64,000 bases of DNA from an uncultured Actinomycetes bacterium. Its GTDB lineage: Bacteria > Actinomycetota > Thermoleophilia > Solirubrobacterales > Solirubrobacteraceae. The DNA is taken from the NCBI GenBank assembly GCA_937888775.1, contig CALAQT010000034.1, positions 1-64,000 on the forward strand, written 5' to 3'. The translations under genes and the position numbers were made by a program. Positions 8,564 to 16,748 of this stretch are shown here, one piece after another; position 1 is the first letter of the stretch; each line of letters begins with the position of its first letter. The notes under the pieces are model-generated. The model worked only from the letters and a program-made list of their open reading frames with translations. It searched no databases and had not been told where the DNA came from.

Positions 8564-9148
8564 CCGCCTAAGCCTATCATTTGGAAACAGCACCTTTTCT
8601 ACATGCGTGCCTACCACACCCTGCGTGAGCTCGGCGAGGAGGCACTGCAGCCAGCATGAGGAGCCCTGCGCGCGCGAAAGCCCTCCCTCACACAGATGCG
8701 CCGCGGCCAGCTCCCGCCAAGACGATGCCGACACCCACGGGTGCAAGGCCTACAAAGACTGAGCAGCCGCAACGCTTCCCCCAGCGGGAACCACACCCCA
8801 TAACCATCATGTCACCGACCCGCCGCCCGGCGCGGTCGCGGACCGAGTTAAGCATGGGCGCCCGCGCGCACAAGAGCGACCACCCCCGGCCCCACAACCA
8901 CTCACCACCAACAAGCCCTAACCGCACTTGACAGGCGGGACCCTGCACAGATAAGCCGTCTACGAAGACCTCGGCGGCGCTCGCTGTGACGGCTGCGGAA
9001 GGCGCTGGGAGCGCTGAGGCGGAGCGGAGCGCGCCGCGGGCGAGCGATGACCTTCGGGTTTTTGGACCCCACCCTTAGCGGATCCAGTGAGGGCCTCGGG
9101 GATTTGTGCGACAGGCACGCGTGAATCCGGTAATCCGTGGGCTGTTCA
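8564..9148. other. Promoter region of the TetR operon, otherwise no gene
   Basis: The first 40 bases (ATCATTTGGAAACAGCACCT region) are AT-rich against a very GC-rich background and would hold the promoter/operator of the minus-strand TetR operon. The remaining about 500 bases hold only Pro/Arg/Thr-rich chance frames. Confidence 0.4.
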
Positions 9149-9919
9149 CTACCTGACGATGACCCAGTTGCGTACGTTGCGGCGTCCGGTCCGGCGACTG
9201 CGACGCTGGGCGCGATCCTCCGGGCTGAACGCCTCGTCGCCTAGCTCGAGGCAACTGTCGATGTCCGGCGTCTGATCGTCAGGCTCAACCCACTCGTGCA
9301 GACAATGTGTCGCGGAGCCCAGCAGCCAAGAGCTGCTCTGCAAATGCTCGCCTAGCTCAAACCAGGCATCCGAGTGGACATGATCGTGGGATAGCAGTCC
9401 GTGCGCCTGCTCGACCGCGTGACGCATCTGCTCGTGGAACTCGTCGATCCGCGCGGTGGCTGTAGCGCGCGCTTCGCGCCACCTGCGGTGTTGTGGTGAC
9501 TCCGGCGGCGCTCCTGCCTGACCGGCTCGGCGAGCGCGTGCGAGTCGGCGGCGTCCTCCGTCGGTAAGCGTCCAGACGACGATTCCGTGGCGCCGCCCGG
9601 CCGCTAGCATCCCCGCGTCCTCAAGGGCGGAGAGCTGGGGACGCAACCGACGGGTCGTCCACGATCCGTGAACGAGCCCCAGATGGTCAACGATCTGCGA
9701 CAGCGGCTCGCCTCTGACTTGACTTGTACCGGCGGCCTTGGCGCTCCGATGGCGTTCGGCCCGCTCGACGGCCGCGAGCAGCATCGGGTCTGAAACGGGC
9801 TCAAGCGGTCGTAGGCCACCTTGGGCTGGTCCGCGATGAGCCTCTCCAAGGTCGGCCGGGCGCGCAGCGCTGGCCGACCCGCTGCTCTTGTCTTGCTGCT
9901 CGTCGCCCTGTGTGGACAT
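9149..9919 (-). CDS. Winged-helix DNA-binding protein (hypothetical)
   Basis: From ATG 9919 the frame gives 256 residues. Residues about 75-145 look like a winged-helix domain (LSQIVDHLGLVHGSWTTRRL, then LSALEDAGML and a wing ending WTLTDGGRRRLARAR). The C-terminal half is acidic and helical. The frame stays open upstream for another 126 codons, but that stretch runs through the repeat and tRNA half, so the ATG inside is preferred. The target is unknown. Confidence 0.6.
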   Translation of the reverse strand: MSTQGDEQQDKSSGSASAARPADLGEAHRGPAQGGLRPLEPVSDPMLLAAVERAERHRSAKAAGTSQVRGEPLSQIVDHLGLVHGSWTTRRLRPQLSALEDAGMLAAGRRHGIVVWTLTDGGRRRLARARRAGQAGAPPESPQHRRWREARATATARIDEFHEQMRHAVEQAHGLLSHDHVHSDAWFELGEHLQSSSWLLGSATHCLHEWVEPDDQTPDIDSCLELGDEAFSPEDRAQRRSRRTGRRNVRNWVIVR

Positions 9920-10177
9920 CACGCCGCTCCTTCGCTCGGAGGCAAGCGAGGAGACCGATCGGCCGCAGGCTCGGCCCGCCGCCTGAAGCGCTGCGAGACA
10001 ATGAGCGGCGCATCGAGGCATGCTCCTCGTTGCCGGGCCCCGGGGCGTCATCAGCGCCGCCGGGGCCGCTATGTCTGGGCGGCGACCATAGCTCGCGACG
10101 CCCACGAAAGCGAGCGACGACGGCGACCGGCTGCGGGTCAAACCCTCAACCACCCTCAGGTTTAGGACGTGAAAAGG

Positions 10178-10306
10178 ACGTGGCGCGAAAAACGGCCGCA
10201 GCAGCGGCTCCCAGAGTTGCCCCGCCCCTCGACAAACCCAGCCCATATGCAGGCACTTCCGAGATGGCGAGACCGGGACTCGAACCCGGGACACCACGAT
10301 TTTCAG
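10178..10306. repeat. 130-bp direct repeat, copy B (att-like)
   Basis: Counterpart of 154-283. After this copy the gene content changes to the conjugative element (HU, NERD-like proteins, sigma, type IV secretion), so it is the best candidate for the left boundary (attL) of the ICE. Confidence 0.65.
10265..10306 (-). other. tRNA 3' half (tRNA-Phe-like), second copy
   Basis: Same anticodon-loop-to-discriminator segment as 242-283, with a perfectly paired T stem (CCGGG/CCCGG). Sequence to the right has no D arm or GGCGAGA acceptor strand, so this too is only the 3' half used as an attachment core. Confidence 0.7.
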
Positions 10307-10841
10307 CCATCGCGGTGCCCTCCATTTTGCTCGCTCCCGGAGCCTACATCGGGGCCGCTTTCTCGGTCGCGCCGAGCCCAGTTCCGTAGCCGAATCACCT
10401 GTATCTAAGCCAAAAGCAAGTCCCTCCGCGATTTGCTCGGCGGGGTCGGCGCGCGGCTTACCGGGATCGAGCCCCAGCCGCGCGATACCGCCGGTTGCCG
10501 GTGGATACCGGGGGGTTTAGGACGGAAAAGGGGGTCTTCCGTCCTAAACCCCCCGGCAAGATCGATACGCAAGCCTGCGACAGCGAGCGCATTCGACGAG
10601 GCGCCGATTGTTCTACAAGATCGGAGGCCTGCTCGCCTCGACCGCCAGCTCGGACAGCTTGATGGCCTAGCCGCGCCGAACCTCGAGATCGTGCACGGGG
10701 GCCCCGGGGACCTTATCCAGGAGCAAGACCTGCCGAGCCTCATCCGAGAATCGCTCGACGAGCTAAAAGCCGTTACCGCGGGCCGATAGTCGCCGGTTAT
10801 CCTCGCCGAGCACTCAAACCGTCAGACTGTGACTCAGCGGG
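10307..10841. other. Intergenic region with possible hydrolase remnant
   Basis: Apart from the long hairpin at 10508-10556, the plus frame ending in TAG 10789 has a protein-like last 30 codons (HGGPGDLIQEQDLPSLI, then LDELKAV). These resemble the C-terminal end of haloalkane-dehalogenase-type alpha/beta hydrolases (GPG-x-x-QE). No intact start or catalytic domain precedes it, so at most it is a decayed fragment. Confidence 0.3.
10508..10556. terminator. Long hairpin, 20-bp perfect stem, 9-base loop
   Basis: Arms 10508-10527 and 10537-10556 are exact complements (CCGGGGGGTTTAGGACGG... and its reverse). There is no T run, so it may be a strong bidirectional terminator or a structural repeat. 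A TTAGGACG-type sequence also occurs beside both tRNA-half repeats, tying this hairpin to the att neighbourhood. Confidence 0.55.
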
Positions 10842-11174
10842 TCAGGAGCTTGGGGCGAGACGGCGGCGCGCCTTCTGCAGCGATGGGACCGCGTTCTTCG
10901 CGCCGCTGAGCACACGAGCGCGCACGTCCACGCTGGCCTTCTTCGCGGCGATCGTGATCTCCTCACCGCTTGCCGGGTTGCGGCCCTTGCGTGCCTTCTG
11001 CGCGGGCTTCAGGCGTACGGTGAGCTGTACCAGGCCGCCGATCTTCACCCGCTCGGCGTCCCCAATCTGGTCGAGAATGACCGCCTCGAGCGCGGCGAGT
11101 GCGTTCTTTGCGTCGGTCTTGCTCAGGTTCGCACGCTCGGCGACGGCAGCGGCAAGTTGGGCTTGGGTCAGCAT
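10842..11174 (-). CDS. HU-family DNA-binding protein
   Basis: The 110-residue histone-like protein bends and compacts DNA. The start MLTQAQLAAAVAERANLSK and the arm region with RKGRNPASGEEITIAA are the classic HU core, with the usual KPAQKARKGRNP beta-arm and NPxTGE-type turn. The C-terminal 15 residues are basic. It lies at the left edge of the element next to the att-like repeat, where it could assist integration and excision; that role is inference. Confidence 0.93.
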   Translation of the reverse strand: MLTQAQLAAAVAERANLSKTDAKNALAALEAVILDQIGDAERVKIGGLVQLTVRLKPAQKARKGRNPASGEEITIAAKKASVDVRARVLSGAKNAVPSLQKARRRLAPSS

Positions 11175-11520
11175 CGGATCTCCTCAGCGGTTGCTTGGTC
11201 GACCGTGAGTAAAGCCGACCGAGCGGACGCGGTGGGCGGCCGATCAGCCACTGGATCCGCTGCGCGGACGCAGTGCGCTGCGGCATGTGCGGGCGCCGCA
11301 TGGAGGGCTTCCGCCAAAAGGGCTCCATGCCAGTACGTCCGGGGGGCGCAGCGCGGCGCGCCACCATCTACGCCGATCACCCCCATCGCAGAATGCTCGG
11401 GCTGGGCCTGTCGGCACACCTGCACGCACGAGGAAGACGCACTGAGCTCTCTCTCATCCCGCAGCGACAATAGTCATCTCTTGCCAGCCCACAGTGCCGA
11501 CCGTTACCCTCAACTCAACG

Positions 11521-11685
11521 ATGAGTAAGACCTCAACCAGAGGGTTAGACTCGCGCATAGCCGCGGGAGATGTAGACATCCAGGTCCACTTGTCCACCCG
11601 CCCGCGCGCTGAGTTCATCGCGCGAGCCGCCCGTCCGAAAATGGGCTCAATATGTACGCGGTGCAAGCCTGATAACTGGCCATGA
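11521..11685 (+). CDS. Small hypothetical protein
   Basis: Fifty-four codons from ATG 11521, ending in a TGA that overlaps the next gene's ATG (ATGA at 11682). The tail contains a CTRC pair. The four-base overlap supports translation, but no ribosome site is obvious and the start lies in an inverted repeat (ACTCA-ACGA-TGAGT). Function unknown. Confidence 0.4.
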   Translation: MSKTSTRGLDSRIAAGDVDIQVHLSTRPRAEFIARAARPKMGSICTRCKPDNWP

Positions 11686-11996
11686 CAACGCAACTGACAT
11701 CCCGGCCGTACGGCGACGGCTACGAGCTCGTCGCCGAGGAGCGGGTCGTGGGCAAGTTGGTATGGGTTGCCGCGCGCTTGCCCGAGCGCCAGAGCGCGGG
11801 ATGGTGGCTTGAGGTTCCGGGGGCGGGGAGCGAGCTCATCTACAGGGTGCCCGCGAAGCTCGCCGGCGAACCCGATCGAGCGCGGCGAGCCGGTGAGCCG
11901 GCGTCGCTAGGTCTTGCGCTGGCGATGATGGCCGACCGCGCGGAGGGCCTCCTCGACCGCGCCGCGCCGCGGCGACAGCCAGAGCGAGACATATAG
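11682..11996 (+). CDS. Hypothetical protein
   Basis: A 104-residue protein with an alternating beta-strand-like N-terminal half (YELVAEERVVGKLVWVAA, WWLEVPGAGSELIYRV) and a helical, Arg-rich tail. Start ATG overlaps the preceding small frame. No family recognised; probably an element-encoded accessory protein. Confidence 0.5.
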   Translation: MTTQLTSRPYGDGYELVAEERVVGKLVWVAARLPERQSAGWWLEVPGAGSELIYRVPAKLAGEPDRARRAGEPASLGLALAMMADRAEGLLDRAAPRRQPERDI

Positions 11997-12030
11997 CCCG
12001 GCTTGAACCGCGCCGTGGGTAAGACTCGCG

Positions 12031-12057
12031 GGTTGCCTACACCCCTGCGGCATGATC
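12031..12057 (+). promoter_or_regulatory. Candidate element-specific promoter, copy 1
   Basis: GGTTGCCTACACCCC followed after four bases by GCATGATC. The same two blocks at the same spacing occur at 12723 and 41078. If the second block is the -10 element, transcription would start at about 12064, exactly the ATG chosen for the next gene, implying a leaderless mRNA. Confidence 0.6.
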
Positions 12058-12063
12058 CACCGC

Positions 12064-12705
12064 ATGAACTATCCGCGGATCAACCAGCACCGTCATCTGC
12101 TCCGCGCGGGACGCCGAGCGATCGTTGCGGTCATCCTGGGCGGGTGCGGCGCGCTGCTCGCGATCCTCACGCTGGCGAGCGCGTGGTGGTTCGCCTCGAC
12201 GGGCGCAACGACAGCCGCGGTCGGGGCTTTCGTCGTGCTCGGCGGCCTGACAGCGAGTGTCCTGGCCGGTTCCGCCCACATGCTGCTCGGGGCGCGCCGC
12301 GGGATCGCGCTGGCCGAGCGCAACCGGATCGGCGCGGAGAGCGAGGATTACGTGACAGCGACCCTCGAGGTGCTCTGTCGCGATGGCTGGCGCCGTCGGG
12401 GATCGGTGAACTGGCCCGGCGTGGGCGACATCGACAATGCTCTGCTGTCCCCGGGCGGGGAGGTCGCGTTTGCCGTGGAGACGAAGACCCGCGTCTACTT
12501 GTGGGAGCACCTGCAGCGCGTCTATGAGCAGGCGGCCTGGCTCTGTCGCCGCCACCGCTGTCGCGCTGGGGCGGTCCCGGTGCTGGTCCCCGCGCGCGAG
12601 CGCGGCGTCGAACGCCTCGAGCGGGGGGTGCTCGTTGTGTCCCCCGACCGGCTCGTCCCGGCGCTGCGAGTTGCGTATGAGACCGCGAGATCCATGGCCC
12701 CGTGA
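12064..12705 (+). CDS. NERD-like nuclease-related membrane protein
   Basis: The 213-residue protein has two membrane segments (residues about 15-42 and 48-72), then a cytoplasmic nuclease-like domain. The domain shows an ESEDYV helix, WPGVGDIDNALLSPGGEVAFAVETKTRVY, matching the D...ExK core of the restriction-endonuclease-like NERD family. ATG 12064 was preferred to the in-frame ATG 12052 because the latter would lie inside the putative -10 block. NERD proteins are common in conjugative elements, but their task is not settled. Confidence 0.7.
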   Translation: MNYPRINQHRHLLRAGRRAIVAVILGGCGALLAILTLASAWWFASTGATTAAVGAFVVLGGLTASVLAGSAHMLLGARRGIALAERNRIGAESEDYVTATLEVLCRDGWRRRGSVNWPGVGDIDNALLSPGGEVAFAVETKTRVYLWEHLQRVYEQAAWLCRRHRCRAGAVPVLVPARERGVERLERGVLVVSPDRLVPALRVAYETARSMAP

Positions 12706-12722
12706 GCGCCAGGACATCCGCA

Positions 12723-12749
12723 GGTTTCCTACACCCCGTACGTATCGTC
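12723..12749 (+). promoter_or_regulatory. Candidate element-specific promoter, copy 2
   Basis: GGTTTCCTACACCCC, four bases, then GTATCGTC. The block ends 7 bases before ATG 12757, again predicting a transcript that starts at or next to the start codon. Confidence 0.6.
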
Positions 12750-12756
12750 TGATCTG

Positions 12757-13332
12757 ATGGGTGCCGCAGGCAAGAAGCTCCACAGACACGGTGCGCGAAG
12801 CAAGGCGCGCAGTCCCGCCGCGTCTGTCAGCGACGGCGGCTACGGGGCACCGCCGCATCCCGTGCGGATCCGGGCAGGACAACGCTTCTGGCCCAGGTCC
12901 GGCAAGCGCCGCCGACCGATCGTGGTCTGCGCTGTCAGTGAGGACGGGGTCGTCCGGGCGCGGCGTCTGGATGGCGCTGGGGAGCGTGTGAGGGTCACAG
13001 CGACGCGATTGGTGGCCCGACGCCCTGACGGACAGGGCCGCTACTACCAGTTCATCGCGTGGTCGCCGCGCCGGTATAAGACCTGGGCGGTCGTCGTCCG
13101 CGTCGATTCCAGCGAGACGATTCTCGTGCTGCCCGAGTGGCATCCGGCGCGTCCCGTGCGACTCCCAAGCAGGCTGATGCCCGAGAACGCCCGGCGTACG
13201 CAGGGCTGGCTGTCGCTGCGGGCGGACCTGTCGGTGTCGGCCGCCGGACAGCTGAACCCGGCTGTTCTGTCCACGTGCGCGGACCCCGGCCCCAAGCTGT
13301 GCAGTCGACCGGCATGGAGACCCGTGTCGTGA
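12757..13332 (+). CDS. Hypothetical basic protein
   Basis: The 191-residue protein is strongly basic and rich in Arg/Pro, with a central beta-rich part (PIVVCAVSEDGVVRARRL; TWAVVVRVDSSETILVLPEW). No family is recognised. Its start follows the putative leaderless promoter, and its 3' end overlaps the next gene by 19 bases, so the two are co-expressed. Confidence 0.55.
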   Translation: MGAAGKKLHRHGARSKARSPAASVSDGGYGAPPHPVRIRAGQRFWPRSGKRRRPIVVCAVSEDGVVRARRLDGAGERVRVTATRLVARRPDGQGRYYQFIAWSPRRYKTWAVVVRVDSSETILVLPEWHPARPVRLPSRLMPENARRTQGWLSLRADLSVSAAGQLNPAVLSTCADPGPKLCSRPAWRPVS

Positions 13333-13892
13333 GCATTCCAAAGGAGCATCGTTCGCGGGCGCCTGCCCGGCGCAACCCGGATCGCATGTTGTGTGACTTC
13401 GGCCGCCATCTCGGCTGGCACGGGCGCACCCGCCAGGTCAACGGCGAGCTCGAGCGCAGGCTCGGAGGCCTCGATGGGTTTGCGTGGCACATCGAGCGTG
13501 ACCTACGGATCTGCTCGGTGCCGATCCCATTTGTCCTGTTGGGCCCCAGCGGGCTTTTTCTGCTGCAGGCCAGCCGTGGACAGTGGACAGCGGAGGACCT
13601 CGATCTGATGAGCAGAGCAGCAAGGACGCTGGCCAGGACCCTCGCGGACTATCCCGACGAGGCTCACCCGGCGATCGTGATGCTCGAGGACGATCAGCCG
13701 CCGCGCCAGCACTTCACCGCCGCCGGCGAGGGCCCGTGCTGGATCCTCGGAGACGATTGGCTTTCACGGTGGCTTGATCGCTTCTGCGACCACGGTCTCT
13801 CAGAGGCCGACATCGCGGTCCTGCGCGATCACTCAGACCCCGCCCGGATATGCGAGCGTCAGCGCGTCCTGCGTCCGCGAGGCGAGGGCTAG
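13314..13892 (+). CDS. NERD-like domain protein (degenerate)
   Basis: The 192-residue protein has the layout of a soluble NERD domain: LGGLDGFAWHIERDLRI, then VPIPFVLLGPSGLFLLQAS and a helix DLMSRAARTLARTL. The expected D and ExK residues are replaced, so it may be an inactive relative of the 12064 gene product. It starts at ATG 13314, inside the end of the previous gene. Confidence 0.5.
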   Translation: METRVVSIPKEHRSRAPARRNPDRMLCDFGRHLGWHGRTRQVNGELERRLGGLDGFAWHIERDLRICSVPIPFVLLGPSGLFLLQASRGQWTAEDLDLMSRAARTLARTLADYPDEAHPAIVMLEDDQPPRQHFTAAGEGPCWILGDDWLSRWLDRFCDHGLSEADIAVLRDHSDPARICERQRVLRPRGEG

Positions 13893-13948
13893 GCTCTTGA
13901 CTTCCCCGCTGTTTGAGAGACCATCTCTATCGAGCATGGGGAGAGAAC

Positions 13949-14224
13949 GTGGCCCATCCGGAGGAACCATCAGCGCAGCACACAAGCGCGTCGCCCGGTC
14001 TGGCTGGGCTGATGTCTGCGTCGGATCTCGAGCACCTGTCGACGTATCTCAGCGAGCACATACTGCACGAGCTGACTCTTGTGTTGGCGGCATGCGAGCC
14101 ACCGGCGCGCAAGGCGATCCTGCGAGTACTCCGTGAAGAGGCTGAGGCTTTCGGTGACCGCGTGCTGATCCTCGCCCTGGCACGTGTCGGCTACACATCC
14201 GACCCCCCGGGGGCGGGCGGATGA
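13949..14224 (+). CDS. Small helical protein coupled to the sigma-like gene
   Basis: From GTG 13949, preceded by GGGGAGAG, the frame encodes 91 residues with two predicted helices (ASDLEHLSTYLSEHILHEL; ARKAILRVLREEAEAF). Its TGA overlaps the ATG of the sigma-factor-like gene (ATGA at 14221), so the two are translated together. No family is recognised; a role with the sigma protein is inferred from coupling only. Confidence 0.6.
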   Translation: MAHPEEPSAQHTSASPGLAGLMSASDLEHLSTYLSEHILHELTLVLAACEPPARKAILRVLREEAEAFGDRVLILALARVGYTSDPPGAGG

Positions 14225-15588
14225 GCATCCGCATCGTGCGCGGGCAGACGCCGCAGCAGCAAGCGGACGCTCTGGCGAGGGCCAACCTCAAGCGGCTCGA
14301 ATCGGTGGTCGTCAACGCGGTCCAGGGGAAGCTGCAGGCCCGCAAGATGTGGCTCGACAAGAGCGACTTGGAAGCGGCCTACAACCTCGGCTGGCACGGC
14401 GTCTGCCAGTACATCGCACAGGGTGAAGAGGTCAGCAACCTGACGGGCTTCCTGATCGATATCACCTACAAGCGCGCGTTTGATATCTACCGCCAGCGGC
14501 ACGAGGGCCAGCACGCGGACGCTGACCTGGCGACGCGCAGCGCGAATGGCGATGTCGTCGATCAGGTCGATGACCAGCTCAAGATCCAGGAGCTGATCGC
14601 GCGCATGAAGCGTCGTCTCAACGAGAACGAGCGCAAGGCCGTGACCCTGTGCTTGCTGCATGGTTTCAGGCGCCGCGAAGCGGCAGACATGCTCGGCATC
14701 GAGCAGGCCTCCTTTCAACGCATCATGGACAGCGCGACCAAGAAGCTCGGCGGGATCGTCGCGGAGATCGACGCGCGAGGGTGCGGCGAGGACGAGTGGT
14801 CGCGACTCCTTCGCAGCTACGCGCTCGGGCTGCTCTCAGAGACGGATCGCGACTACGCCCGCGCCGTGAAGCACGTCAAGGAATGCGAGGCCTGCGATCG
14901 GTATGTGATGGGTCTGAAGGGTCTTGCGGCGGTGTTGCCGCCTGTCGGCCTTCCCTTCATGCCGATGTTGGGCCACGAGAAGGCGATCCTCGCCCACCTG
15001 TATCGAATGTTCGGCGGCGGTCATGGCGGCGCGAGCGGCGCGGCCGCGGCCCAGACGGCCGGCGGAACGGCCGGCGCGACGACCGGCGGAGGAAGTCTCG
15101 TTGGCTCGATCAGCGTGGGCGCCGCCGCGAAGGGCGCCGCTGTCGTCGCCATCGCGGTCGTGGCCATCAGCATCAGATCCTCGCACGATGCCACCAAGCA
15201 CCACCCGTCGCCCCCGCGGACCGCTACCGTGCGGGCGGCACCCGCGGTAGCGGCTCCGACGTTGGCGTCCAAGCCAGCGCTCGCGTATTCGCCGCGAGCC
15301 CTCCCTCAAGCGACGCACAAGGTCGCCCGGAGGTCGCGTCGCAAAGGCGGCGACGGACCCCAGCGCCGGAGCACCTACGTCGCCCGTCACATCACGGCCG
15401 CGGTGCCGAAAGCCGCGTCCTCAGCCGAAAGCGCGGTGCAGAAAGAGTTCGAAATCGAACCGACCACACGCGGCGCGTCCGCCACATCGCAGGATCAAAG
15501 CGCACGCGCCGCCGCCAACCAGAACTCGGGCACAAGCGCTCAGTCGGCGCAATCAGCCGAACGCGAGTTCGGTCCCGAACAGCGGTAG
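14221..15588 (+). CDS. Sigma-70-like factor fused to ZAS anti-sigma motif and a membrane anchor
   Basis: The 455-residue protein combines parts normally on separate proteins. Residues 45-95 resemble sigma region 2 (DLEAAYNLGWHGVCQYI, FLIDITYKRAFDIYRQR). Residues 125-177 resemble region 4, with the HTH GFRRREAADMLGIEQASFQRI. A zinc-binding anti-sigma (ZAS/zf-HC2) motif H218-x3-C222-x2-C225 follows, then one membrane helix at about 295-318 and a Ser/Ala/Pro-rich outer tail. The tail carries KEFEIEP and ends REFGPEQR, a motif echoed by the next gene. It stands at the head of the transfer operon and is the likely transcription switch of the element. Confidence 0.8.
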   Translation: MSIRIVRGQTPQQQADALARANLKRLESVVVNAVQGKLQARKMWLDKSDLEAAYNLGWHGVCQYIAQGEEVSNLTGFLIDITYKRAFDIYRQRHEGQHADADLATRSANGDVVDQVDDQLKIQELIARMKRRLNENERKAVTLCLLHGFRRREAADMLGIEQASFQRIMDSATKKLGGIVAEIDARGCGEDEWSRLLRSYALGLLSETDRDYARAVKHVKECEACDRYVMGLKGLAAVLPPVGLPFMPMLGHEKAILAHLYRMFGGGHGGASGAAAAQTAGGTAGATTGGGSLVGSISVGAAAKGAAVVAIAVVAISIRSSHDATKHHPSPPRTATVRAAPAVAAPTLASKPALAYSPRALPQATHKVARRSRRKGGDGPQRRSTYVARHITAAVPKAASSAESAVQKEFEIEPTTRGASATSQDQSARAAANQNSGTSAQSAQSAEREFGPEQR

Positions 15589-15698
15589 CGTCGCACTCCG
15601 CGAGCTGTCGTGCTCGCCGAGGAGGATTTTTTCAAATCGGTTAGGGGGCAAACCGCGAAGTCACTCGACGCCTTTCCAGAACCAACCTGGAGGCGTCG

Positions 15699-16349
15699 TT
15701 GCTCGACCGCTCACAACCCGCGAATCTATTTGACGCTGCTCGGCCCGAGAGCGAGGCTGCGTGCGCATCTACGCGACCTCTGCCGCGCGTGGAGCGGACT
15801 CTGCCACCCTACTCCCGGCGCGCCCGGCGGCCCCGTCCAGTACGCGCGTCGCGTGCGTCCGTAGCTTCACGGTTTCAGGGGACTGCGCGTCCGCGGATCG
15901 CGGAGATCGCCTCGGCGGCTCGCCGGCAGGCGAGGTTCCTCCCAGCCGCGATCGTCGTGCTGATCCTCCTGACCCACCCAGTCGGATGTGGCCGCTCCAC
16001 TCCCGCCGCTCCTGCTCGGCGCGCCGCTGTACCTGCGCCGCGGTCGACGGTGCCAGTCGCAGTGGTGACCCGGCCCCAGCCAGCGGCTGGCCCGCGGCCG
16101 CGACCCCGGATACGCCGGGCGGGTCGCGCAGCGGCTCACCGCCTCGCTCACGCTCTCACCCACGCTGCGCCAGCGCCTAAGCCTGGGCCTGCGCCGAGCG
16201 GTGACCAAACGTTGCCCGTGGCGAGCGCGACGCGCGTGAGCGTGCCCGCGCCCGCCTACGTCCCGCCGGCTCCCTCGCGGCCGTACACGCGATCCACGCC
16301 TTCAGCGAACCGGGGCGAACGAAGTGGCGAGTTCGGCTTCGAAACGTAG
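15699..16349 (+). CDS. Membrane-anchored Pro/Arg-rich protein with EFGFE tail
   Basis: The 216-residue frame starts at TTG 15699 (start uncertain). It has a basic N-terminal arm, a hydrophobic segment FLPAAIVVLILLTHPVGCG that could be a signal anchor or lipobox-like site, a Pro/Ala-rich spacer, and a C-terminus SGEFGFET. The tail matches the EF-x-x-E motifs of the preceding sigma fusion, which suggests both tails meet the same outer partner. No family is recognised. Confidence 0.5.
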   Translation: MLDRSQPANLFDAARPESEAACASTRPLPRVERTLPPYSRRARRPRPVRASRASVASRFQGTARPRIAEIASAARRQARFLPAAIVVLILLTHPVGCGRSTPAAPARRAAVPAPRSTVPVAVVTRPQPAAGPRPRPRIRRAGRAAAHRLAHALTHAAPAPKPGPAPSGDQTLPVASATRVSVPAPAYVPPAPSRPYTRSTPSANRGERSGEFGFET

Positions 16350-16393
16350 GCAGCTCACCAGTGACAACCAACACGACCTCTGGAGGAAACCGA

Positions 16394-16741
16394 ATGACCC
16401 CGAACGTTCGAGCGGCGCGTGCTCGGCTCAGGCGCGCGCTGACAGTCACACAAGTCGAGCTCGCCGTGATCCTGATCGCCAAGGCCGGCGTCGTCCCACT
16501 GCTGTTCAAGTCCGATTTGGGGATCCCGGAATCCTCCAAGGTCGAAGGCATCGACAAGTTCGCGCAGTTCATGGCGTCGCTGTCGACCCCGCTGTTGATC
16601 GCGCTCGCGGCCGTCGCGCCGCTCGCGCTGATCTTCGGCGCGGGCGCGTTGATGATCGGTAACAGGCGCGCGTTGACGATCATCGCTTCGACGATCGGCG
16701 CGCTCGCGCTCGCCGCATCGGCCACGGGCTTGGTCAATTAG
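16394..16741 (+). CDS. Pilin-like (VirB2/TrbC-type) type IV secretion protein
   Basis: ATG 16394 follows GGAGGAAAC. The 115-residue protein has a basic N-terminus and two membrane helices separated by a short polar loop (about residues 62-86 and 92-113: LSTPLLIALAAVAPLALIF; ALTIIASTIGALALAAS). This is the size and topology of T4SS pilins. Position directly before VirB6- and VirB4-like genes supports the call; there is no diagnostic motif. Confidence 0.55.
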   Translation: MTPNVRAARARLRRALTVTQVELAVILIAKAGVVPLLFKSDLGIPESSKVEGIDKFAQFMASLSTPLLIALAAVAPLALIFGAGALMIGNRRALTIIASTIGALALAASATGLVN

Positions 16742-16748
16742 CGCCGTC

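Noticed and set aside
10169..10408. Frame across copy B with a DSNPGHHDFQ segment
   Set aside because: It is the translation of the tRNA half; this peptide is a known artefact of annotating tRNA ends.
11037..13341. Minus-strand frame of 434 codons opposite the NERD-like genes (12037-13341)
   Set aside because: It overlaps three coherent plus-strand genes and has no motif.
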